Assembly: GCA_963691705.1 (NCBI GenBank)
Contig: OY829539.1
Span: forward strand, 40,185,656-40,249,655
DNA from: Viola odorata
Lineage: Eukaryota; Streptophyta; Magnoliopsida; Malpighiales; Violaceae
Length of the DNA stretch: 64,000 bases
Direction of reading: 5' to 3'
Shown: positions 10,708 through 22,269 of the stretch, in pieces
How positions within the stretch are numbered: the first letter of the stretch is position 1
How the letters are laid out: each line of letters opens with the position of its first letter
Translations under genes and position numbers: made by a program
Notes under the pieces: model-generated
The model's database searches: none
The model's input: the letters and a program-made list of their open reading frames with translations, nothing else
Told to the model about the DNA's origin: nothing

Positions 10708-11684
10708 ATGGGTAAATGCAAGGGCTGTGGGAAATTAGGGAGAATGGTGCCAAGGGATGAGTCTGTGGATGGTTACCATTTTTCTCTTTTGCTTTCTCCT
10801 GTTGTTTCTGTTTGGGATTGCATTGTCCGGAAGATGAGGTACTCCTTCAGACCTGAGTGGGTGTAGTTACCAGGATTGTGTCATTTTACTAGCTTCCTGT
10901 ACTGATTGTAGGCAGTATTTATCTTTAGTGTTAAAACAAGGGGGAAAATAAAAGAAGTTTATAGGGAAATGCATACATTTTAGAGGATTTCTCTGTAAGG
11001 TAAAAGGTTGAGCAAACAAGAAAATACTTATATAGGTTCATAGTTCCCATGGATAGCATAGCCAATAATAAAATGCAGCCTGTTGTGAGAAAAGTGAAGA
11101 AGAAGCAGGTGAAGGGTGAGGTGGATCGTCTCAAACAGGCTGAGAAGAAAAAGAGACGCTTGGAGAAAGCTCTAGCTACATCTGCAGCCATTCGATCTGA
11201 ACTAGAGAAGAAGAAACAGAAGAAGAAGGAAGAACAACAAAGGCTTGATGAAGAGGGTGCTGCAATTGCAGAGGCTGTTGCGCTGCATGTCTTACTTGGT
11301 GAAGATTCAGATGATTCATGTAATACTGTGTTCAACGAAGAACAGGGTTTCAACCCCTGGAATTGCACCAACAATTTTAAACTTCTTATAGGTGAACAGA
11401 ATTCATTTTTTCCTCATCAAGACTGCTCCGGCAAGTACAGAAATGGGTGGCTCTCTAATACCTATGGAAATGGCTGTCACTGGGGCGAGATGGAAAATGG
11501 TGAGTGGCCTTTATCATATGGGTCTCTTGGAAGTGTCCTACCTGAGCAGTGCTTTGAAGATGGAGGTTGGGGGCCGACAACATGCCCAGCTGCTCTCATT
11601 GCAGAACAGGCTGTTTCATCACTCCAGATCGCGGAAGATGCACATGTTGACACAATCCTCTACAATAGAATGCTCAGAGGATAG
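10708..11684 (+). CDS. Lysine-rich plant protein of unknown function (two coding exons)
   Basis: Exon 1 runs 10708-10838 and begins MGKCKGCGKLGRMVPRDES. A GT donor at 10839 pairs with the AG at 11034-11035, and exon 2 (11036-11684) continues exactly in frame (KM-R-FIVPMDSIANN). The product is 259 aa. Residues 1-12 hold a CxxC pair; residues about 60-120 are a lysine/glutamate-rich, probably coiled-coil block (KKKRRLEKALATSAAIRSEL); then AEAVALHVLLGEDSDDSC; the C-terminus is Gly/Trp/Cys-rich and ends LQIAEDAHVDTILYNRMLRG. Basic runs would suit a nuclear or nucleolar protein, but that is inference. I do not recognise a named family beyond a conserved-looking plant protein. If exon 1 were not used, the ATG at 11049 would give 211 aa. 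The gene is convergent with the DeSI-like gene. Confidence 0.8.
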
Positions 11685-13100
11685 TTAAGCTGGCAACTCA
11701 AAACGAGGCGTGACCTTAGGTGACAAAATAATGGTTGTGTATATATTCGTAGTCTTTTTGTTCTGTTTTGTGAGAGTTACAAGTTGGTTTTTCTGTATTG
11801 AGCAAAATGGTTGCAGCTGCGGTGGTACTTGTGTGCTTTTTCATTCTTGGTAAAATTACCGATGCAACGCTGGCTCTACCTCCAACAAGACCGGGTCTCT
11901 TGATTGGTTTTAGTCAAGCTTGGGCGGTATTGATATGCTAATATAATGTAATCTTTGATTTTTGGATTGTTTAATAAGATCAGAATCAATTTATGTTGCA
12001 ACAAAAAGAAAACTGCATTGTGATATTTTCTAGTAGCTTAGCAGCACTTCTTTTCAGGACTGTTTAGTATTATCATATTATGTTTAATTTTTAACTTTAG
12101 CTATATCATTAAAGGACCTATAGAGAAAGGTAAAAATTGAAACCCGTAACTATAATTTTTAGCTGTAGAAAAAATTATTTACTTGTTTGGTTACAATTTA
12201 TGTCAAAAGTGTTTATAGTTTAGGAAGATAAAAAAGATACTCATTATTATTCTCTTATTTTTATAACTTTTACTAATTTACCATACTAATTTGTTTAAGG
12301 ATCTAATTTGTCATACTTGTAGCATAAATATTAATTTTTTATTCCATGAAAAATGCAGCTAATCTTATATTTAATTAAAAGAGACTATGTTATAATTAAT
12401 AATCACTTGTAAATTACAGAAAAATACTCTGAAATTGTAAAGTAAACTTGTAAATCGATTTGTTTATTTAATAAATTGGCAACATGTCCTCTCCCTTATT
12501 CTCTTCCTCTAATATTTTTTTATGACAATTTATAAAAAATGACTACCCAAGTGGCCACTTCTCTTTCTTTTCTCCTCTCCCTTCACTCCTTTCCCTCCCC
12601 TCTCCTCTCCCTCTACAATCATTCTTCAATTATTGTGACAAAATAGGAGCTAAGTAACTAAAGAATATAGTCCTAAACACTAGGATTACTCACCTAGCAA
12701 CCAAATAATTTTGAATCAGTCAACAAATCAATTACTTAAACATGGATCTCCTCCTCCCGGAAAAAACCATCAAACCATCATCGGGACAATCGTCCCCACC
12801 ATCACCATTGGATATGTGTTGTTTGTTTCCCGGAAGAGAGCAAGCAGCAGTGGGGAGATCCGAGAGCGGACTTGACAGAAATGATTTGTTCCCCACTTCT
12901 TCACGATGTTAAACGACACCGGACCTGCTCCCGTTGATTTCATTTTTATTTTTCCGAAATGTGATTTGAGAGGTGAAATGGGTAATGATTTGAGAGCGAG
13001 GATGACTATGCTCAGCTGGTGAAATCTATGAATACTTTAAAGTTTAAACCCAAAAGCATAAGCATCATAGATTGATAATAGACACGAAGTTAGCATCGCA
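11685..13100. other. 3' end of the lysine-rich gene and intergenic DNA
   Basis: The 3' untranslated region probably extends to about 11950-12000, where aataagatcag-type A-rich words occur. Beyond it the DNA is AT-rich with no gene. A pyrimidine-rich tract at about 12561-12617 (repeats of ctctccc and ctcctctccc) stands out. The last part should hold the 3' end of the convergent DeSI-like gene. Confidence 0.5.
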
Positions 13101-13320
13101 TTCGCATCGTAACATGACAATTAATCCCAATACAGAGATGACCTTTTAAGTGTACATGTTTCCCCTGGGACATGATTAAGAAACAACAGATGGATAACAA
13201 AAGGAAATTTTACAGTAATACACAATGAATAAATCTTTTGATTGTCTCTGCAGGATCTCAAGAGTTGCACCAAGCAAAGATAATCACAAGAAGCTTCCTC
13301 ATACATCAAGCAATGAACTT

Positions 13321-16030
13321 CTATTGCAGTGGCAGTTCTGATTCTTGCTGCTGTGAATTCGGAAGCAATGGTAACTCAGGCCCTTGCTTAAGTTGTGGCT
13401 GAATTACAACTTCTCCTTGTTCATCTAATTCTGAGCTACTAGATGGCTTGGCGCCAGAAGTAATGAGGTTTTTAAACCATGCTGCTTGAAATCTTGGGGT
13501 TCCTCTGTTTGAATTTCCAGGGGACTCAGGAGCTGACCCATTATTGGAATTGACACCCAAAAGGAAACGATATGCAACTTTACTAGCTGATACAATTTCC
13601 GTCTTGGCTTGTCTGAACTGCAATATGGGGTTTTGTAGAAAATGTTAACCAAACTAAACAAGTTCTTAAGGATCATCTATGTAATAAATTTGAGTTGTAC
13701 AAGGACTTTAAACTGAATCAGATTATCTCAAAGTGTTACGTGCAACATTCTAGATTCCACTACAATCAGTCATACAATAAAGATACTGTGGATTTGAGAT
13801 AAGATAAGAGATGTGCAACAAAACATACTGCAGCTACTGACAACTTTGACCTATTAAGATTAGGATACTGTGGGTTACAAGGTAAAAGAGAGAAGCAACC
13901 AAAAACACTCTGAACCTAAGCCAGAAAAAACAGATATATCTAAGCTCTAGTTTTCATGTAACCCAAAAGAAACTCTTTGCATCATGAGCATGAGCAATAA
14001 CACAACAACGTGGAAAACAAATGCAACGAATTGAACTGGTCATGCAAGAAGCAATGGAAAGCTAATGTAGATACAGCAATTATTAAGCATATATTTTGTT
14101 TAATCCAAGAATGGGAAAAATGATGTAGCAGAAAAGCCTCTCACCCGTACAGCCGTATTCCCTGCTACTTCCATAGCAGCATCACCAGCATTGGCAAAAC
14201 GATTGACCCACCCTGTTGACGAGCCATAAAAGCACGCACTCAATGAAAACAATAATAACAGAGTTTGGAAAACCACATGTTTCAGTGAATTGAAAATAAA
14301 GGAAATGAACCATAAGAAATTGCTTGAAGCATATTGAACATAAAAGTACTATTATTTTGGCAGATCAAGTTTATTTTACACTAAACAGAATAATTCGAAA
14401 GTAAAGGCAGGATTACTTGAGCAGGCTGTGGTAGAGCAATGGGATATTAGTAATAAATGTGCAGCAAGCCAACCTTAGGAAAACATGGCACAAACAAATA
14501 TGATTTCTCAGCGACTGAGCCTGTCAACTTTAATGTCTACTACCCACCAGAAGGTGTATAAAATTACAGGCATGTCATAATACCTTCAGTGACTACTAAT
14601 AGTTCCAGAACAGTGAACATATCTAGTTAGTTGCATAGGGTGCATGAGAGGGAGAGGTGGAGGTAAGATTATTGAAAGGTCTTATTTACATCTACCAAAC
14701 TTGACTAAGCTTGTTCTTAAAGGAAAATTGATGCGATTGATAATCTCAACTTCGTATATGCAAACTAGAGCCAACAGATGTTCATTGAAAATAAAATATC
14801 ATCCCTTGACTACAAAGATAGTATCCAACAAACACACTTGATGGTTGCCCAACTAATCCACAAACACAAGCACTAAACTAGAGAACTGCTCCTAGATAAC
14901 ATCATCGGTAATAACCCTTACCTGGAAGTTTTGGCACACCAAGCTTTTCACAAAATTCATCACAAAAGTGATTGCAGTTCTTTGATAACAAGTCATATGA
15001 ACTTCCTGGCCATTCTCTACTAAGTTCACGCAAAATCTGATTCATCTTAAAAATTGAACAATTTGTTCTTCCAAGCACCACGCTCTCCCTAAATGTATAC
15101 ATAGGATTCTTTCCAGAAGGGCAACTAAAAACTCCCGTTCCTTGTTCACAAAACCCAAAAGACCATTCCTCATCTCCATATACCTGCCATATAGAGGAAA
15201 ATATATTGATGATATTGCATTTCAACTTAGCATAATTTGATCAGAGACAACTCTTCAGTAATAATAGCCAGTAAGTTATGGGATAACAACAATCAGAATG
15301 TGCATATTTGACTACTAAGGTGCACGTAAAAGACTAAAAGAAGTACTAACAGGTGAGGTGGACAAAAGTTAGCATGGGAAATGAACAAATCTCCGAGCTA
15401 TCAACCAGATTGTTCTTCTTATGAGACCAGATTGATTGCATGATCTTGGGGTATAATGAGAAACTTAAAAACAAGGAAATATGGCACTTGAAGCAAACTG
15501 AAAAAACATTATAAATGCAGCAGCAATGATTACCAAGTCACTACTAACAACCGTATAGCAACGAGGGAGAAAGATGGTAGAGAAGCAGAATGCATTTGAT
15601 TAGAAACAAAAAAGCGTTCGAGTTAATAGTATAGGAGGTGCAATTGCTGAATCTCAATGGCATTAACACTAGAATGAGGATGTGAAAGATAGATGGTGCA
15701 ATTGCTGAATCTCAATGGCATTAACACTAGAATGAGGATGTGAAAGATAGAACTGTTGCTCTGTTCTTAATTGAGCAGTGAAGTGCAGATCTCTCCCTCT
15801 CTCCAACAATAATTTTTTAATCAATAACCACATAAACAGAAGCACAAGAAAACAGATCCAATTCCAAATGGAGGAAGGAAGGAAGAAGGAGTTACCTGCA
15901 CAGCGCTGTGGAAGATGCCACCGAGGCCGATGCCGTCCTTGAAGATCTTGTTGATCTGCAAAATGGTGTTGTTTGTCTTCTCTGATCCACTGTTGGTGAC
16001 ATCGTAGATGTGCAACACCACCTCCGTCAT
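13321..16030 (-). CDS. DeSI-like PPPDE-family thiol protease (four exons)
   Basis: Exons on the minus strand are 16030-15896, 15183-14922, 14212-14145 and 13617-13321. All introns are GT-AG, phases match, and the spliced product is 253 aa. Residues 1-45 start MTEVVLHIYDVT and end at GIFHSAVQ, which holds the conserved His. Exon 2 gives YGDEEWSFGFCEQGTGVFSC and the catalytic-Cys motif NCNHFCDEFCEKLG. Exon 3 encodes GWVNRFANAGDAAMEVAGN. Exon 4 is a Ser/Pro/Gln-rich tail ending SELPLQ. PPPDE proteins are papain-like cysteine isopeptidases acting on SUMO or ubiquitin conjugates. Both the His and Cys regions are intact, so activity is plausible. Only the tail looks low-complexity. The ATG is preceded by a short leader with no nearer in-frame start. 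Confidence 0.93.
15637..15752. repeat. 58-bp tandem duplication in intron 1 of the DeSI-like gene
   Basis: The unit starting ggtgcaattgctgaatctca and ending tgaaagatagat is present twice, at 15637-15694 and 15695-15752, essentially identical. It is intronic, 140 bp from the intron 1 donor, and looks recent. Confidence 0.92.
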
Positions 16031-16279
16031 CTTCCCTGTCTTAAAACCCCAACCCTAACTTTCAACCGCTCTCCCCTTCTGGCCTTTATTTGACTTCTCT
16101 GCTTCTTCTCTTCTTACTCGGATATGAATTCAAAATTCAAAAGATTAGAAACTCAATTCAAGAATGCTCTTTTGCTTACTACTACAGTATCCTGTTTATT
16201 GTCTGCTTGTGCACCCTCAGACATCATCTTCCTCCCCTCCTCACTCTCCTTTTGTGTTCAGAAAAAAAAAAAATATATA

Positions 16280-16473
16280 AACAAATCTTAAATCTTATAG
16301 TTTACAAAATGTTCCAATTAACTTCCTATAATTTATAAACATACACTCCGAACCTTATAGTTTTATAAAAATTAAATCTTAATATTTAAATACATAAAAA
16401 ATACAAAATAAATAGTCAAAAATGTATAATAAATTATGAAATTTGGAAAAAACTATATAACTTAATACTATAA

Positions 16474-16507
<34 letters not shown>

Positions 16508-16640
16508 AAATATTTTTAAAAATTGCTCTCTTTATTTTGTTTCCATTTTTTTTAATGGAGTGAACTCTTGTTATATTTTCACACAAATTTGCATAATATT
16601 TTAAATTATTTTACCATTTATTTGAATTTTTTAACCTTTC
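16280..16640. mobile_element. Decayed inverted-repeat (MITE or MULE-like) element with an AT microsatellite
   Basis: The left arm (about 16280-16460) contains cttatagtttacaaaatgtt and aaaataaatagtc...aaattatg words. The right arm (about 16540-16640) is the reverse complement of part of it (ttaccatttatttgaa, tttgcataatatttt). Between them is an (AT)n run at 16477-16505 of about 14 units. The same two word blocks occur adjacently at 20610-20815, so this is a dispersed family. No transposase is present. The class is an inference from the arms and the copy elsewhere. Confidence 0.5.
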
Positions 16641-17924
16641 TATGATATAAATATAAATTTTTATATTTCATTAAACCAACAGTTAAATTCGGTAAACCCG
16701 ATTGAAATATTAACTCAAAAACTCGAGTAATTTGATTTCCGATTCGGTTATGATAATTGTGACTATAACATAATCGTTTCCCGTAACCAATTTGTTACAA
16801 AATAATATATTCCTTTCATTCAAATTTAGTGGTTAAACTAACAAACTACATGTACCTTTTTTATGACAACCGTAAGTAAATAACTAATAAAAATAATTAT
16901 TTAGGTAATTAATCAAAAGGAATTTTATTTATTTATTTGTAATAAAGGTAAAAATCAATTTTTAAATATTTAGGAAATTCATAGAACCAACTTTAATCGC
17001 ATACTTCAAATGAAATTTGCTGGATTATTGTTTAAAAAATAATTTACTAAATTTGATTTAATTTTTCAATTTTTGTAAACTAGGGAGATTTTTCTATTTT
17101 TTTTAATAACTTCAATAGGTTTAGTTATTCATTGACCAACCATATTATTCTTTAATGTTTTTATAAAGTCAACCTCTTGCTGTAAAAAAAAACTATTCTC
17201 TAGTATTTTTTATTTTTTTTTATATATTTAATTGTTGAGTGTTTTTATTTGAAGATGAGAAATATTTAAAATTATAGTTTTCAAAATTGGACTGGACCAA
17301 CTAATCCGACTAGTAAATTCGAGACGACTTGAGATTTTGAGCAGTTAGGTTTCACATTTCTCTACAAAAAACTTTTGGTAGGAAAAATTGGTTGAATTGG
17401 ACGATCTGGATGATAGAAACGATCGACCTGGGCAGTTGAGCCTGAGAATTTTTGTTTCTTTTTCCTTTTTTTTATTTTTTTTATTTTTTTAAACAAACAG
17501 TTAAATCGAATTTAATTCAATTAAACTATTGACCTAAGAGTTTGAGTGGTTCAAATATCTAACTTGGTTCCAATAACTCTGCTTAGAATAGTAGGCTAAA
17601 AAGTGATGTGCAAGTCAGGGTTAATACACCCCCTAAATTTTTGTCGTTTTATTTTAATCAGTTCCACATTTTTTATATATATTTTTTTATTTCTAAATTT
17701 TTTATCCGTTAATTCAATCAACTGTTAAAAAAAACGGTGATGGAAACAAACTCCGTTAGATTTGAATATTTGAATATATTTTTTTACAAAATTACCTTTC
17801 ATTTTTTTCCTTTTAATTTCTTGTTCATTCCTCTTACAAAATCATCATCGTCCTCCATCTTCATCTCCATCTCTCAATATCATCATCACCATCCTCATCT
17901 CTCTTTCTTCCCACAGAAACCTCT
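16641..17924. other. AT-rich intergenic DNA
   Basis: No gene is visible. The sequence has long T and A runs. A block at 17280-17440 (ttggactggaccaactaatccg and related words) resembles the ends of short plant repeats. From about 17620 the DNA belongs to the unit that carries the kinase fragment. Confidence 0.5.
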
Positions 17925-18080
17925 ATGCTGAAGATGGTGAAGCACCCACACATTGTCGATTTTGGCGAGTAAGTCCAAGATCTATTTCGCCATGGAACTC
18001 GTCAGAGACGGCGAGTTTATTTCCAGTAACTGATCTCCGCCATCGATTTCTGTCACAGCCGCGATGTCTATCACCGTGAC
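17925..18080 (+). pseudogene. Fragment of a CIPK/SnRK3-type protein kinase
   Basis: Read across three short frames, the DNA spells a contiguous piece of a CBL-interacting protein kinase domain: MLKMVKHPHIVDFGE, SKIYFAMELVRDGEFIS and LISAIDFCHSRDVYHRD, in the right order and with short gaps between them. This covers the end of the N-lobe through the HRD catalytic-loop motif. The glycine loop, catalytic Lys, DFG and everything after HRD are missing, as are the glycine- and Lys-containing strands before it. Two frame changes lie within about 150 bp. It is a small captured or retained gene piece, not a gene. The flanks are AT-rich and gene-free. Confidence 0.6.
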
Positions 18081-18625
18081 CAGTGGTGGAGCGCATGACT
18101 AGTGGTGAGAGTGGAAACACGTGACTAGTGGTGCGGTCGAAAGCACGGTGGGCAGTGGTGATAGTTGTAGATTTAGATCTGAAATGTATTTTTTAGAAAT
18201 TTGAAAAGACAGATTGATTTTAGTGTATTGGCTTTAAATAATGGTTAATTGTTTTAACTTTTAAGGTATGATTGGTTAGGTAGTGATGGTGGTGGAATAT
18301 GGAGTGTGAATCAATCACGGTGGTGATGGCTCATGGTTGTGGCGCAACAACATCACAGTGGCGACGGTGATATCGGAAGAAAATGGTGGTTTTGATGAAG
18401 ATGAGGTGAAGGGAGATTAGAGAGCTAAGAATTTTATTTTTAAGAAAACAATGTCTAGAATTGGAATTAAAATTAAGTAATTGGACTTTCTCGTTGTTTT
18501 TTACTTTACAAATGAAATTAAAGATTTTGTCACTAATTTAGATGTAAAAATGGAATTAAAATTTGATTTAATGGGAGAAAGTGAATAGAGAAGGAAGAAG
18601 AGAAGGGGCAGTTTAGGAACTAGGG

Positions 18626-18760
18626 GTGTACACGGGCCGATTCGGTCTGGTTTTAGGCCTAGAACCGGACTGACTGAAAATTTCTGGTTCTAGTTGGGTT
18701 AGAACAGAACCGAATCAGAAAATGACAGAGCAGAAAATTGTTGTTTTGAAATCGGGAAAG
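18626..18760. mobile_element. hAT-like nonautonomous element fragment
   Basis: The sequence beginning taggggtgtacacgggccga, followed by cggtctggttttaggcctag and several gaaccg words, has the wording of short nonautonomous hAT-type repeats common in plant intergenic DNA. Only one end is recognised and no target duplication was found. Confidence 0.35.
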
Positions 18761-18994
18761 AAAACCTGCAAGAGAGTCCGCCTCTCCAAAAAGTTATAGC
18801 AGTTTAAACTGTTGTTGTCTTTATCTCTAGGAAAAAATAATAAGGTAAAAGAAATCCTAATTGTTTATTTGTTTCTGATCTTGATTTCGATGAAGACTTC
18901 TAGTAGGAGAGCTATTGGCGAGAGCTAGAGTCCCCCAAGTGGTTTCAACTATTGCAACCACGTGGACAGTGACAGGTAAAAATGCGCCAACTTG

Positions 18995-19670
18995 GAGATC
19001 CATTGTCAGGATCTAGCCCAAAAATTTATCTTGGTCAAGACTGATCGGTCTGGAATCCTTCTTGGCCAAGAATGCTAGTTTTGAAGTGGATTTGTCTTGG
19101 CCAAGAAGATAGCTTGTTTGGTCCTTAGCTGGTCTTTTATGCTGCTTTCCATCCAAAACTGTCTTCTTGGCTCCTTGCTGCAAAAGTGAGGGAAATCAAC
19201 TTCAATCAATAGTTTAATTGTCTAAATTATGCAGAAATATAGAAATTAGCATTCAATCAACTATCTTCAATCTCCAAGATGATAGATGAGAGCTAGAATC
19301 TTCTTAGTTGTTTGTGGGTTGGAGATCTACTATCAGGATCTGGCGCAGAAATTTATCTTGGTCAAGACTAATCGGTCTGGAATCCTTCTTGGCCAAGAAT
19401 GCTAGTTCTGAAGTGGATTTGTTCTTGGCTAAGAAGGTAGCTTATTTTGTCCTTAGATGCTCTTGTCTTTTATGTTGCTTTCCATCCAAAACTATCTTCT
19501 TGGCTCCTTACTGCAAAAGTGAGGGAAATCAACTTCAATCAATAGTCTAATTGTCTAAATTATGCAAAAAACGGGTAGTAAAAATATGGAAATTAGCATT
19601 TAATCAACTACCTTCAATCTCCAAGATAATGGATGAGAGCTAGAATCTTCTTAGTTGTTTGTGGATCTTA
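18995..19670. repeat. Tandem duplication of a 330-bp unit
   Basis: Two diverged direct copies (about 18995-19320 and 19321-19670) share long identical words such as ggtctggaatccttcttggc, catccaaaactgtcttcttg (one change) and gagggaaatcaacttcaatc. The second copy has a small insertion (acgggtagtaaaaa). The unit is noncoding and its origin is unknown; words such as cttggccaagaat also occur in the LTR of E1. Confidence 0.8.
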
Positions 19671-20609
19671 TGTTGGTCTTCACTTGATGTTCTTGAGTTC
19701 TTGAAGTTCTTCAGAACTGTCTCTGACAAAGCTTTTGCATATGTAATGAATGAAATGATGCTCCATAATTTATTCCAGTGTTGGAGAGACCGTTTATGAA
19801 ACCTTTTATTTAGATAAATGGCATAATGTGATTGACCATTGCAGATCATGTCAAATGTCGTCTTTTAACTAGACAAATGATGTCATAAGAATATTTGACT
19901 TTTAATACTTTGATGTACCAAGATACTTCATGAAATCTTTTCCTTAATGGTTTATTTGATCATTAAGTAAGAGATACTTCAATTAATTATGGAATCCAAC
20001 TTATATGGTAAGTCAACCCATAAAGAGATTTTAATTAATTTAAATTATAATTGACACATGAAAAATGTTGATTGGTTGCCATTAATCGATTAATAAATTA
20101 AATAATTAAAATTAATCAAAAAAATTTATTTATTTAGTGACATGAAAGTTTATTTAAAATTAATAAATAATTAATCAATAATACCCTTATATTTTTCATT
20201 TGTCAATTTAAGAGAGAGAATTATTGGGTGAAGCGATCAATGATCTCCTTGGTTTGTATGTATCTATCTTAAACGACTACTTCCTCCATCGACATTACTT
20301 GCCTTATTTTGAAAAAATAAATTTCCATTTTTACTTATCTCTTTTACATTCCTATGTAAAAAATTAGTTTTTTTACTTTCTTAGCCTATTTATTTGCAGG
20401 AAAGAGAATGGATGGGTGAGTGGTACTGCATGTAATTAGAAAATATTAATCAGGACAATTTTTTAAAAAATAACTATAAATAATCATATTATTATACGTA
20501 TCTATTTTATTATATATATTAAAAAAACACAAGTTATGTGTTGTTGAAAAAAAATTATAGAAGAAAAAACAGATCGAAAACATCAATAAATGAAAAATTA
20601 AATAAAAGG
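19671..20609. other. AT-rich intergenic DNA with a possible Stowaway-like end
   Basis: No gene is visible. At about 20277 the wording tacttcctccatcgacatta resembles the start of Stowaway-type MITEs, but no inverted partner was found, so it is at most a fragment. Confidence 0.4.
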
Positions 20610-20815
20610 GTAAAATATAAAAACCTATAGTTTATAAAATGTTACATTTAATCCCTGTAGTATAAAAGCTTGCAATGTAAACCCTATAGTTCTCTAAAAG
20701 TTGTAATCTTAACCTCTCTAGTGGTAAATTTTTTTAAAATAAATGGTAAAATAACTCTAAAAATTATGCAAACTTGAGAGAAAATATAACAAATATGTTA
20801 GAGTGGACTCATCTG
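20610..20815. repeat. Second copy of the inverted-repeat family seen at 16280-16640
   Basis: The block aacctatagtttataaaatg and the following aaaataaatggtaaaataac, then attatgcaaacttgagagaa, match the left arm of the 16.3-kb element directly and its right arm in reverse complement. Only one arm is present here. Confidence 0.5.
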
Positions 20816-22269
20816 CGTATTGATTCATCTTCTTTCTTGGGTTTAGAGAAGATGGATGTGATGGTGGAGGATGATGATGGAATCACAAATCTGAAAATGT
20901 TAGCGGCAAGATCGGTGATAAAACACAACTTTCAGATTATGTTATTAATAAATGAGGTGTTATTCCTCCATAGTTCATTCGGGTGCTTTTCATCTTTGGG
21001 TTTTCTTGTGGCTTTCGTGCTTGTTTGTGAGTTTTATGCATTGTTGTGCTTTGTGCATTGTCGTTGAAACTGTATTGTGTGCTTGAGAGGTGGGCAAAAT
21101 ATAGAACTCAGTTTATTATTGGATAACATATTGTATGGTTGTAGAAGCCCGTTCATAAGTCGTTTGATTAATTTTGTTCATTTTGGATTAGCTCTATATT
21201 GTTTGTAAAGTATTTCTCCCTTATTTTAATACAATTTCCTATCTTTGGCACACAAAAAAAACATATTTTTGTAGCAATAATTTTTTAGCTATTCCAATTT
21301 TCCAATTCATATTTTTTATCCAATTTTTGAAATTATTAACTTACTCATGGTAGGCCAACTTTACTCTATGTTTACTAACATTGTTTATTATTAAGTGGTA
21401 AGCAAGGTTGTCAAACTCTCGATCCAACGCTTATAATTTTACGAGTTTACGATATTACCTTGCCAAAATGAGCTGGATCGGAACAAAACTATTTGTTTTA
21501 GAAAATTCTAATTGAATCCCTTGGAAATTCATAGAATCGGTAAACACGAACCAATTTTTCCGATTATACTACACCTTATTTTTTTTAGTTAAAAAATGGT
21601 ATAAGTTGAGGCTGGAGGAGCAACCCATTTCATATGGACTTTAGTTTTTATTAAATGAGTTCATTATGTAAAAAAAAATAAAACAAATACAATTAATATA
21701 TTTAGTCTCCAATCCATCTCTGCCCTAAAATTTAGATAGTAAGTTTGCAACCTTGCACACCACCACCGGTGCATCAGTCCACAACCACCGCACCAGCAAC
21801 CACACTCCACCGCATACTAGCCGACCATCTTATCACCAGCACACTGCACATCATCGGAGCATAACACTAGCTACCACTCCCCATCGATTCACTAAAGTCT
21901 TTGATCTGCTCAGTGGCGGCTGGCAAGTGGATCTCAACATAACATGGTAAGCTCTCTTCTCCATTTTAAATTAATTAATTCAAATGTAATAAAATGTATT
22001 AGGAATTAGAAATTAGTAAAATGAAATAAGATTCTAGATTTTCAACTATTTCATTTTTATTTATTTATTTTCATATGCTTTTTATCTGTTTGTGTGGAGA
22101 ACCTGTTGTTGATGATATTCCATCCGATGATGAATGAATAAGTGGAGATCTGAATCATGGAGAAGAAAGTGATGGGGATGAGCAAGATGGAGGAGATGAT
22201 GTGAGACTCACATTTGAAGATATTATGGATGCACAAGTTGATTTCGGTGAAGTTAACTTATAATTAGAG
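20816..22269. other. Intergenic DNA, no recognised gene
   Basis: A 98-codon ORF at 20774-21067 has no recognised feature and overlaps the repeat arm. A His/Thr/Pro-rich stretch at 21740-21950 is low-complexity. At about 22100-22263 a short acidic tail (GDEQDGGDDVRLTFEDIMDA) ends at a stop and could be the C-terminus of a lost gene or transposase, but nothing upstream supports a gene. Confidence 0.4.

Noticed and set aside
17737..17931. 64-codon Ser/His-rich ORF before the CIPK fragment
   Set aside because: AT-rich and low-complexity, and its frame does not continue into the kinase words.
20774..21067. 98-codon ORF with a hydrophobic C-terminus
   Set aside because: It starts inside a repeat arm and has no recognised features or gene context.
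21753..21950. His/Thr/Pro-rich ORF
   Set aside because: A simple-sequence reading of a CCACCA-rich stretch.
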